From: Chlorobiota bacterium
GTDB taxonomy: Bacteria; Bacteroidota; Ignavibacteria; SZUA-365; JAADGX01
DNA: 12,554 nt
Direction: 5' to 3'
Assembly: GCA_013152135.1 (NCBI GenBank)
Contig: JAADGX010000071.1
Coordinates: forward strand, 1 to 12,554
The position numbers and the translations under genes are program-made. Positions 1 to 6,155 of this stretch are shown here, in pieces (position 1 is the first letter of the stretch; every line of letters begins with the position of its first letter). The notes beneath the pieces were generated by a model that made no database searches, had not been told where the DNA came from, and saw only the letters and a list, made by a program, of their open reading frames with translations.

Positions 1-837
1 CCCACGGAGCGGCATACATGGATGACCTTCCTGGCGGGAATACGCACTCGCGTCAGCGTCGGAACGAGGCCGTACCACGTTCTGACGTTTACGCGCACCG
101 TGAGCAGGAACAAGTACATCCCCCTCCGGCACGAGGCCGACTATTGCATGGACCTTGGCAGGGCCGTCGGCGCGGACAGCGACGACCTCGACGTGGAGCT
201 CTTTCTAACGAACGAAGAGAAAGAGCGCACGCGAGAAGCACTCCACAGGATGGGATGGAATCCGGAGCAACCGCTGGCGGCCGTCTTTCCCGAGACGGGG
301 GGCTCCGCACCGGGCTGGGCTGTTGGAAGGTGGGCTGAATTCGTTGCCCGTATCCTCGAAGAGCGTAAAGACTTGTTCGTTCTCGTCGATGTCGTACCCG
401 GCAGGGAACAGGTGCGCGCAACGTTCCAGTCTATCGATTCACCCCGCTTGCTTCTCTCTCCCGGCACGTCGGACCTGCGGGAAGTGATGGCGATGATCGC
501 GGCATCAACGGTAGTCGTGTCGGCCAGCACCGGTCCGATGCACATGGCGGCGGCATTGAAGATACCGACGGTGACTCAATTCTGCCCGCTCCCGGCATGC
601 TCGCCGCAACTGTGGGGACCGAAAGGCAACCGTGCGAAAATCGTGCTCCCGCCGGATGACTATTGCCGGGAAAAGTGTCCCGGCGACCCCCACGAGTGCT
701 CCTTCGAGGGGGGGATAGGAGAGGAAGAGATGTTGTCCGCGGTCGTGGAAATCCTGGATGAATTGGCCTCGCAGGGAAGAGACAAGATGGACAGGGCTGA
801 AAAGTCCGGAAACGAAGAACGCATCGAAAGATGTTGA
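1..837 (+). CDS. Glycosyltransferase family 9 (heptosyltransferase-like), 5' truncated by window edge
   Basis: The reading frame is open from base 1 and ends at TGA 835-837, giving 278 visible codons. The upstream part, including the true start, lies outside the window; the ATG at 22 is internal. The visible part matches the C-terminal half of the ADP-heptose:LPS heptosyltransferase/GT9 fold. An 'FPETGGS..GWAVGRWAEFV' segment corresponds to the nucleotide-sugar phosphate-binding region. The motif STGPMHMAAALKIPTV (about bases 523-570) is the GT9 signature usually written (S/D)(T/S)GPxHxAAAxxxPTV. A Cys-rich stretch (DYCREKCPGDPHEC) follows near the C-terminus, as in many heptosyltransferases. 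The likely role is transfer of a sugar from a nucleotide donor to a lipopolysaccharide core or similar surface glycan at the inner face of the inner membrane. The acceptor cannot be read from the sequence. It may be co-transcribed with mpl, 78 nt downstream. Confidence 0.85.
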   Translation, partial: PTERHTWMTFLAGIRTRVSVGTRPYHVLTFTRTVSRNKYIPLRHEADYCMDLGRAVGADSDDLDVELFLTNEEKERTREALHRMGWNPEQPLAAVFPETGGSAPGWAVGRWAEFVARILEERKDLFVLVDVVPGREQVRATFQSIDSPRLLLSPGTSDLREVMAMIAASTVVVSASTGPMHMAAALKIPTVTQFCPLPACSPQLWGPKGNRAKIVLPPDDYCREKCPGDPHECSFEGGIGEEEMLSAVVEILDELASQGRDKMDRAEKSGNEERIERC

Positions 838-896
838 TGTTTTACGAAAACGATTATTTCAATCACGACATCGGACCCAGGAGTAGTAATCCGTGA
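837..896 (+). other. Possible 19-codon mini-ORF overlapping the GT9 stop
   Basis: ATG 837-839 overlaps the GT9 stop (TGATG, 835-839). The frame encodes MFYENDYFNHDIGPRSSNP and stops at TGA 894-896. An in-frame ATG at 831 would extend it by two residues. No clear Shine-Dalgarno sequence precedes it. It may be a chance frame, a coupling element or a gene remnant. It is listed because its stop overlaps the next mini-ORF start. Confidence 0.15.
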
Positions 897-919
897 AAAT
901 TCTCTACATTCAAGCATGA
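893..919 (+). other. Possible 8-codon leader ORF coupled to mpl
   Basis: GTG 893-895 lies 9 nt after a good Shine-Dalgarno sequence (AGGAG, 879-883). It encodes MKILYIQA and stops at TGA 917-919, which overlaps the mpl ATG (ATGA, 916-919). The mpl start has no good ribosome binding site of its own, so terminating ribosomes could re-initiate there. The peptide also looks like the first residues of a Rossmann-type protein, so a gene remnant is possible. There is no direct evidence of translation. Confidence 0.3.
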
Positions 920-2361
920 ATATGAAACACGTGTACTTTATCGGAATCGGCGGAACGGCGATGGCCTCGGTGGCCTCGGCGTTGTCCCGCGGGGGAATTC
1001 GGGTCACGGGATCGGATGAACGGCTGTATCCTCCCATGAGCGAATACCTTCGGGAAGCGGGTATCCCCGTGCATGAGGGATTCGATGCCGCCCATCTTGA
1101 ACCTGCGCCGGACATGGTTGTTATCGGAAACGCGATAAGCCGGGGCAACCCCGAGGTTGAGCATGTTCTCAATGAACGCCTCTCGTATTGTTCCCTGCCC
1201 GAGCTCGTCGGGAAAGAGCTCATACATGGTAACAAGTCGGTTGTCGTAACCGGCACGCACGGCAAGACCTCGACTGCCGCCCTGACCGCGTGGATGCTGG
1301 AAAACGCCGGGCGTTCACCGGGATGGTTGATCGGCGGAATACCGAAAAACCTCGGGCATGGTTGCCGCCCTGCCTCGGGCGGCATCTTTGTCACCGAGGG
1401 CGATGAATACGACACGGCATTCTTCGACAAGCGATCGAAGTTCATGCACTACCAGCCGGACATCGTGGTCATCAACGGCATCGAGTACGACCACGCGGAC
1501 ATCTTTCCGGACCTGGAAGCCATCCTGTTGTCGTTCCGGCGGTTCCTGTCCATCATTCCATCCCGCGGTTTACTTCTCGTCAGGGCGAACGATCACAACG
1601 CGGGCATCGTAACCGCCGATACTCTTTGCGCGAAAGAAACGTTCGGTCTCGCGGGCGAGAACCCCGACTGGGAAGCCGTGATACTGGAAATAGATGCGAA
1701 CCGTACACGCTTCGGAGTAAAGAAGAACGGAACAAACGTCGCCGCGTTCGATGTGCCGCTGTTCGGAAAACACAACGTACTCAACGCGCTGGCGGCGGTG
1801 ACAGTTGGAATTACGCTGGGGCTCTCGACCGCGGAGATACAAGAAGGCCTGGCGACCTTCCAGGGAGTGAAGCGACGGATGGACGTGGTGACGGAAAGCG
1901 ACGGCATCACGCTCGTCGATGATTTCGCTCACCATCCGACCGCCATTCGTGCGACCATCGAAGCCCTGCGAACGCGTTACCCGGCACGGCGAGTCTGGGC
2001 GCTGTTCGAACCGCGATCCAACACCACGACCCGGAAGATATTTCAATTCGATATCATCCAGGCATTGCGGAACGCGGATTGCGTTGTCATCGGCCGGGTG
2101 CACCGCCCGGAACGTTACCCGCCGGAAGAACGACTCTCACCTGCGGAAGTGGCGAAGGAATTGAAAGCAGCGGGAAAGGAGGCCTGGCACATTGCCGATC
2201 CCGGCGAGATGGTGGATCACGTTGCATCCCGCATACGATCGGGCGATATCGTTGTTTTGATGAGCAACGGAAATTTCGGCGGCGCAGTCGCGGTATTGGC
2301 CGAGCGAATACGGGAAACAAATGCCATTCGTATTGATATCAACGACCCGGCGAAAAATTAG
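916..2361 (+). CDS. mpl: UDP-N-acetylmuramate:L-alanyl-gamma-D-glutamyl-meso-diaminopimelate ligase
   Basis: Mpl is a cytoplasmic Mur ligase of peptidoglycan recycling. It uses ATP to join the recovered tripeptide L-Ala-gamma-D-Glu-meso-DAP to UDP-MurNAc. The 481 residues compare with about 457 in E. coli. The N-terminal Rossmann-like part has GIGGTAMAS (10-18) and TGSDERLYPPMS (31-42). The P-loop is GTHGKTST (113-120). The segment EGDEYDTAFFDKRSKF (161-176) is the Mpl hallmark; MurC has EADESDxSFL here, which rules against MurC. NGIEYDHADIF (187-197), DDFAHHPTAI (335-344), EPRSNT (365-370) and MSNGNFGG (449-456) complete the family pattern. ATG 916 is taken as the start; ATG 922 is an alternative, and neither has a strong Shine-Dalgarno sequence of its own. 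Its presence implies meso-DAP peptidoglycan and uptake of muropeptides. It lies on the same strand as the GT9 gene, perhaps in one transcript. Confidence 0.95.
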   Translation: MNMKHVYFIGIGGTAMASVASALSRGGIRVTGSDERLYPPMSEYLREAGIPVHEGFDAAHLEPAPDMVVIGNAISRGNPEVEHVLNERLSYCSLPELVGKELIHGNKSVVVTGTHGKTSTAALTAWMLENAGRSPGWLIGGIPKNLGHGCRPASGGIFVTEGDEYDTAFFDKRSKFMHYQPDIVVINGIEYDHADIFPDLEAILLSFRRFLSIIPSRGLLLVRANDHNAGIVTADTLCAKETFGLAGENPDWEAVILEIDANRTRFGVKKNGTNVAAFDVPLFGKHNVLNALAAVTVGITLGLSTAEIQEGLATFQGVKRRMDVVTESDGITLVDDFAHHPTAIRATIEALRTRYPARRVWALFEPRSNTTTRKIFQFDIIQALRNADCVVIGRVHRPERYPPEERLSPAEVAKELKAAGKEAWHIADPGEMVDHVASRIRSGDIVVLMSNGNFGGAVAVLAERIRETNAIRIDINDPAKN

Positions 2362-2414
2362 GACTATCGAATTCCAAAGAGTGTTATCTGTAGAATATTA
2401 TCCCGGGGTTTGAA

Positions 2415-2816
2415 ATGAAAAATGTTTTTATGCTGTCGCTGTCTTTATTGTTGTTTTCCTGCGGGCAGGAGAGCGGTGTCAACACGGCAAATCCGGTACT
2501 CAACACGCCGGCGGTTGGAAATACTCCCAATTCTTTCGGTTATTCTCTCAATGCGAATGCATTCACGGTTGAAGATTTCTACACTCTTTCATTTTCTTCC
2601 GATTCGCTTTCCATCGGCATAACCGTCACAGGGTATGTCTCGGGTGAAGGCATGGTCGAGATACTGGGGGAGGCGGACTCGGTTATATATTCGATGTCGC
2701 TGAACCGCAACATTGCCCTGGGTGAAACGACGTTGCACGGTCTCACGCCCCAACGCGTCCATCTTGTTTTCAATAAGTATTCCGGTAGCGTCGCGGTAGC
2801 GGTTTCCGGGAAATAA
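2415..2816 (+). CDS. Small putative lipoprotein of unknown function
   Basis: This 133-residue protein starts with a short signal peptide: two charged residues (MKN), a Leu/Phe/Ser-rich core, and LLFSC ending at Cys16. That suggests signal peptidase II cleavage and lipidation. Phe at -2 is unusual for a lipobox (normally a small residue), so the lipoprotein call is probable rather than certain. The mature part of about 118 residues is rich in Ser, Asn, Val and Thr, with alternating hydrophobic positions and no catalytic motif I recognise. It looks like a small beta-sandwich domain. The start has only a weak GGGG element (2405-2408) as possible ribosome binding site. A TAGAAT hexamer (2391-2396) could be a -10 box, but I see no matching -35. 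It sits 53 nt after mpl and 65 nt before the dehydrogenase-like gene. I do not recognise the family. Confidence 0.75.
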   Translation: MKNVFMLSLSLLLFSCGQESGVNTANPVLNTPAVGNTPNSFGYSLNANAFTVEDFYTLSFSSDSLSIGITVTGYVSGEGMVEILGEADSVIYSMSLNRNIALGETTLHGLTPQRVHLVFNKYSGSVAVAVSGK

Positions 2817-2881
2817 CGACGAATTGACCGCGATTCGCTCCATCAACAAGGAGTGGAAGGCTCTCCATCGCCATTGCACGA

Positions 2882-4000
2882 ATGGATAAAACCATCCTCA
2901 TACTTGGTGGTTACGGTAACGCCGGACGATTGATAGCGGAGTATCTTCTGGCCGAAACTACTACGCACGTCGTGCTCGCCGGCAGAAATCCCGCGCGGGC
3001 ATCGGCTCTTGCCGACTCCTTGGCCGAGATGTTCGGAAGCGATCGCGTTACCTCCCGGCGCGTGGATGCCTCCGATCGTTCCTCGCTGGACGAGGCGTTC
3101 CCGGATGCTGACATGGTCGTGGTTGCGGCAAGTTCCTCTTCCCACGTGCAGAACGTCGCCGAAGCTGCCATCGCCGCCGGAATTGATTACCTCGATCTCC
3201 AGCTTTCGACACGAAAACTCGAAACGCTCAGGCGATTGGAAGAAGACATCAAACGGGCCGGGCGCTGCTTCATCACGGACGGCGGATTTCATCCGGGTTT
3301 ACCGGCCGCCCTGGCGCGATACGCGTGCGTTCGGTTGGACAAGGTGGAACGGGTGCGTGTCGGAAGCGCGATAAAGGTTGACTGGAGGCAGTATCAATTC
3401 TCGCCCGACACCGTGCGGGAAATGGTTGACGAGATTATTGATTACAATCCTTCGTTGTATCGCGAGGGGTCATGGAGGAAAGCAGGATGGAAGGACAGGG
3501 AGAAGTTTGATTTCGGGAAAGAGATCGGCGAACAGGATTGCTATCCCATGATGCTCGAAGAGCTCGCGCGGTTGCCCGGTGAAATACCGTCATTGAGGGA
3601 ACTCGGGTTCTTCATTACCGGGTTCAACTGGTTTGTCGACTTGTTCGTTTTGCCGGCCGGAATGGTAGTGAAGAAACTGATGCCTGAAGCAGGGAGCCGC
3701 TTCATCGGCCCGCTTCTCGTCTGGGGAATGAAAACGTTCGCCCGTCCGCCCTTCGTAACAATCCTGCGCATGGAGGCGGATGGAGAAATTGAAAATAATA
3801 ATCGGTCGCTGACGATTCACATGGAACACGCGGATTCCTACGTGATGACCGCAGTTCCCGTCGTGGCCTGCCTGCTACAGTATCTTGATGGAAACATCCG
3901 CCGTCCTGGTTTGTGGCAGCAGGCCCATATCGTGGAACCCGTCGTCTTTTTGCGCGACATCGAACGCCTGGGTGTAGGTGTTGAGATCGGGATGGCATAA
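2882..4000 (+). CDS. Saccharopine dehydrogenase-like NAD(P)-binding protein
   Basis: The 372-residue protein begins with a Rossmann fold: ILILGGYGNAGR (5-16, glycine-rich dinucleotide loop), then VLAGRNPARA (31-40), where Arg35 after the second strand fits NADP use. VDASDRSSLDEAFPDADMVVVAAS (61-84) and a segment around DGGFHPGLPA (133-142) match the saccharopine dehydrogenase NADP-binding domain family, whose members have an equivalent G-x-x-PG-L turn. The C-terminal half is less conserved. It contains a hydrophobic patch (about 236-260, LGFFITGFNWFVDLFVLPAG) that may be a membrane-contact or buried helix. The substrate is unknown. Lysine synthesis by the alpha-aminoadipate route is not implied, because the family is broad and includes trans-acting enoyl-reductase-like proteins. 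No close Shine-Dalgarno sequence precedes ATG 2882 (the nearest AAGGAG, 2848-2853, is too far), so the start is moderately sure. It may follow the lipoprotein in one transcript. Confidence 0.8.
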   Translation: MDKTILILGGYGNAGRLIAEYLLAETTTHVVLAGRNPARASALADSLAEMFGSDRVTSRRVDASDRSSLDEAFPDADMVVVAASSSSHVQNVAEAAIAAGIDYLDLQLSTRKLETLRRLEEDIKRAGRCFITDGGFHPGLPAALARYACVRLDKVERVRVGSAIKVDWRQYQFSPDTVREMVDEIIDYNPSLYREGSWRKAGWKDREKFDFGKEIGEQDCYPMMLEELARLPGEIPSLRELGFFITGFNWFVDLFVLPAGMVVKKLMPEAGSRFIGPLLVWGMKTFARPPFVTILRMEADGEIENNNRSLTIHMEHADSYVMTAVPVVACLLQYLDGNIRRPGLWQQAHIVEPVVFLRDIERLGVGVEIGMA

Positions 4001-4066
4001 TTTCATAATCTGTGCGTCCAAATCATCTCCCGCCGGATAATGAATGACCATGATTCCCGTTCTATC

Positions 4067-4095
4067 TTGACAATGCGCACTTACAATTTTATTTT
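4067..4095 (+). promoter_or_regulatory. Candidate sigma-70-type promoter for the cold-shock gene
   Basis: A perfect TTGACA (4067-4072) is followed after 17 nt by TATTTT (4090-4095, four of six matches to TATAAT) in an AT-rich stretch. Transcription would start near 4102, leaving an untranslated leader of about 100 nt. Long leaders are common in cold-shock mRNAs. This is sequence resemblance only. Confidence 0.5.
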
Positions 4096-4186
4096 ACGCA
4101 CGTCGGCAGTCGTTTTACACCGGAAATGCTCTGCTATCCGGGTTGACTAAAACGCTCTGCTCCGAGGTTTTTCATACATACTACTC

Positions 4187-4192
4187 AGGAGG
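4187..4192 (+). promoter_or_regulatory. Ribosome binding site that sets the cold-shock protein start
   Basis: AGGAGG lies 10 nt before ATG 4203, the start of the CSD protein. A closer ATG (4198, 5 nt away) is in another frame and stops after 10 codons. The conserved CSD begins only with the 4203 frame, so 4203 is chosen. The first ATG may compete for initiation. Confidence 0.7.
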
Positions 4193-4202
4193 GATCAATG
4201 CC

Positions 4203-4538
4203 ATGGCAGAGCGCGAGACAGGCACGGTAAAATGGTTCAATCCCCGCAACGGGTACGGATTCATCATCCGGGATATGGGCGAAGATATTTTCGTCCATCA
4301 CACGGGTATCAGCGGTACGGGCTACCGGAAGCTTCGTCGTGGACAGCGCGTGGAATTTTCCGTGGTGGAGGGGGAAAAGGGGCTTCAAGCCCAGGACGTG
4401 GAAGTACTGGAGGAACCGGAAACGACCATGAACACCGCGGGAGTGGATGAAGCGGCGTTGGATGCCGGAGATGAACCGGAGGATTCCATGGTATGGGATG
4501 ACACGGATATTCTTGAGGAGCAAGACGAGGAAAAATAA
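4203..4538 (+). CDS. Cold-shock-domain (CspA-like) protein with acidic C-terminal tail
   Basis: The 111-residue cytoplasmic nucleic-acid-binding protein has a CspA-type OB fold at residues 5-70. GTVKWFNPRNGYGFI (7-21) contains the RNP1-like motif NGYGFI (usually KGFGFI). DIFVHHT (28-34) is RNP2, and a final strand LQAQDVEVL (61-69) closes the barrel. Such proteins bind single-stranded RNA or DNA and melt mRNA structure. Typical members are 65-70 residues long. This one adds a tail of about 45 residues with 19 Asp/Glu (67-111), ending WDDTDILEEQDEEK, which is probably disordered. The frame stays open upstream to TTG 4143, but that extension is not CSD-like and the AGGAGG site supports ATG 4203. 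It has its own promoter candidate and a downstream hairpin terminator, so it is probably monocistronic. Confidence 0.92.
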   Translation: MAERETGTVKWFNPRNGYGFIIRDMGEDIFVHHTGISGTGYRKLRRGQRVEFSVVEGEKGLQAQDVEVLEEPETTMNTAGVDEAALDAGDEPEDSMVWDDTDILEEQDEEK

Positions 4539-4569
4539 CCGTTGCGCGGTGTCCAACGTGAAAGGGGTC

Positions 4570-4622
4570 CAGGGGATGTTGACGGAAGAGGGGCTTCGCC
4601 TGCCGTTTCCATCCCTGTTTTT
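4570..4622 (+). terminator. Rho-independent terminator after the cold-shock gene
   Basis: CAGGGGATG (4570-4578) pairs with CATCCCTG (4610-4617) with one bulged G. An inner helix CGG...AGG / CCT.CCG can extend the stem. TTTTT (4618-4622) follows directly. It begins 31 nt after the CSD stop codon. Confidence 0.7.
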
Positions 4623-4638
4623 ATTCGCATGAATGGTT

Positions 4639-4662
4639 AAGCGATGGGAGGGATGATCGCTT
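4639..4662. repeat. Perfect 7-bp inverted repeat between convergent genes
   Basis: AAGCGAT (4639-4645) and ATCGCTT (4656-4662) are exact reverse complements separated by a purine-rich 10-nt loop. No T-run follows on either strand. It lies about 75 nt downstream of the response-regulator stop on the minus strand. It could be a weak terminator or mRNA 3'-end stabiliser for the kinase/regulator operon, or a protein-binding site. Confidence 0.4.
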
Positions 4663-4737
4663 CATTGCGAATAGTCGTCATTGCATTCCGACAATAACTG
4701 CAGAAGAGCGGACGTTGTGCCTGCGGGGAGGGGAAAC

Positions 4738-6144
4738 TTAATCTTCTTTGTTCTCGAGTATCCGGTACATGGTTGCGCGCGAAATGTTGAGGCGTTTACT
4801 TGCCTCCGAAACGTTCCCTTCGCAAAGCTCGTAAGCGCGCTGGACGTAGTTCCGTTTGAGTTCGGTCAGAGGAATAAGCTCGTCAGGCGAGGTCGGTTCC
4901 CAAAGCGAGGAGCCGCTCGCAGATTCTTCCGCGGGTGTTCCAGTATCCTTGTACGAGATGTTGCCGCGGACAGTAAGGGGGAGTTGTTCTACGTCGATGC
5001 GGTCGGACTCACAGAGCAGTACGGCGCGCTCAACGGCGCTCTCTAATTCGCGCACGTTGCCGGGCCACGAGTATCGCGTGAGGGCGACGGAAGCCGCACG
5101 GGTGAACGATTTCACCTGCGGGTTCATCTCGGGCGCGTAAACCTTGAGAAAATGTTCCGCCAGGGCGAGGATGTCCCCCTTGCGTTCCCGGAGAGGCGGC
5201 AGGTAAATCGGAAACGTGGAAAGCCGGTAGTACAGGTCCTCGCGGAAATTCCCTTTCTTGACTTCTTCCAACAGGTCTTTATTGGTGGCCGAGATGAAGC
5301 GAACGTCGATGGAAATGGTTTCCGTGCCCCCCACCCGTTGGATTTCCCGGTTCTGAATGGCTCTTAGAATTTTCGCCTGTAACGCCTGGTCCATGTCCCC
5401 GATTTCATCCAGGAACAGTGTCCCTCCCGTCGCCGCTTCGAACTTTCCGATTTTGCGTTCATGCGCGCCGGTGAAAGCGCCTTTCTCGTGGCCAAACAGC
5501 TCGCTTTCCAGGAGCTCGTGAGGGATGGCGGCGCAGTTCACCACTACGAACGGTTTGTCTTTCCTGGGTCCGTTAAAGTGAAGCGCTCGGGCGATCAGCT
5601 CTTTCCCGGTGCCGCTTTCACCCTGGATGGTGACGGTGATCGTACTGGAAACAGCTTTGCGCATCAGCCGGAACACGTCCTGCATCTTGGGATCGACCGA
5701 GATGATATTCTCGAAGGTGTACTTTTCGCGCAGGAGGCTCTCGAGCTGCTCGACCTGTTCCGACAGTTCGTAACTCCGGATCGCGTTTTCGATGGTCTTC
5801 TTGAGACGATCGCGGTCGATCGGCTTGGTGAAGTAATCGAACGCGCCGGTGCGAAGGGCTTCCAGCGCTACTTCGACGCTCGCCTGGGCGGAGAGCATGA
5901 TAACCGGGATATTCTTGTCGAACGATTTGATCCACTTGAGGACATCGATGCCGCTGATGTCCGGGAGCATGATATCAAGCAGAACGACACCCGGTTTTTG
6001 ATTGAGTTTCTCCAGCGCATCCTGGCCTTTATTGACGACAATTACGGGATAGTCCCAGAATTTCTCGGCCCAGTACGCGAGCATGGTACAGACGCTCTCT
6101 TCGTCATCGACAATGAGCAGAGGGCGCTTTTTTTCCTCACTCAT
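4738..6144 (-). CDS. NtrC-family sigma-54-dependent response regulator
   Basis: This 468-residue cytoplasmic transcription activator has the full three-domain layout. The receiver domain (about 8-122) has acidic pocket DD (13-14), phospho-acceptor Asp57 in LLDIMLPD, and Lys107 in YFTKPID. A linker helix leads to the AAA+ domain (about 145-390): Walker A GESGTGKE (175-182), sigma-54 loop GAFTGA (222-227), Walker B GTLFLDEI (241-248), FREDLYYRL (300-308) with candidate arginine fingers, and WPGNVREL (360-367). The C-terminal Fis-type helix-turn-helix is at about 428-466 (GNVSEASKRLNISRATMYRIL). All key residues are present. Phosphorylation by the kinase encoded just upstream (11-nt gap) should trigger assembly and ATP-driven opening of sigma-54 promoters. 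No clear Shine-Dalgarno sequence precedes the ATG, so translation may depend on the kinase gene. The target genes are unknown. Confidence 0.96.
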   Translation of the reverse strand: MSEEKKRPLLIVDDEESVCTMLAYWAEKFWDYPVIVVNKGQDALEKLNQKPGVVLLDIMLPDISGIDVLKWIKSFDKNIPVIMLSAQASVEVALEALRTGAFDYFTKPIDRDRLKKTIENAIRSYELSEQVEQLESLLREKYTFENIISVDPKMQDVFRLMRKAVSSTITVTIQGESGTGKELIARALHFNGPRKDKPFVVVNCAAIPHELLESELFGHEKGAFTGAHERKIGKFEAATGGTLFLDEIGDMDQALQAKILRAIQNREIQRVGGTETISIDVRFISATNKDLLEEVKKGNFREDLYYRLSTFPIYLPPLRERKGDILALAEHFLKVYAPEMNPQVKSFTRAASVALTRYSWPGNVRELESAVERAVLLCESDRIDVEQLPLTVRGNISYKDTGTPAEESASGSSLWEPTSPDELIPLTELKRNYVQRAYELCEGNVSEASKRLNISRATMYRILENKED

Positions 6145-6155
6145 GGTTGCTGTAA

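Noticed and set aside
660..1445. Minus-strand open frame of 261 codons across the GT9/mpl junction
   Set aside because: It is antisense to two real genes, and its Pro/Arg/Ser-rich product has no domain likeness.
916..2361. MurC instead of Mpl
   Set aside because: The EGDEYDTAFFDKRSKF and MSNGNFGG segments are specific to Mpl-type ligases.
4143..4202. Upstream extension of the cold-shock protein from TTG 4143
   Set aside because: The extra 20 residues are not part of the fold, and AGGAGG 4187-4192 points to ATG 4203.
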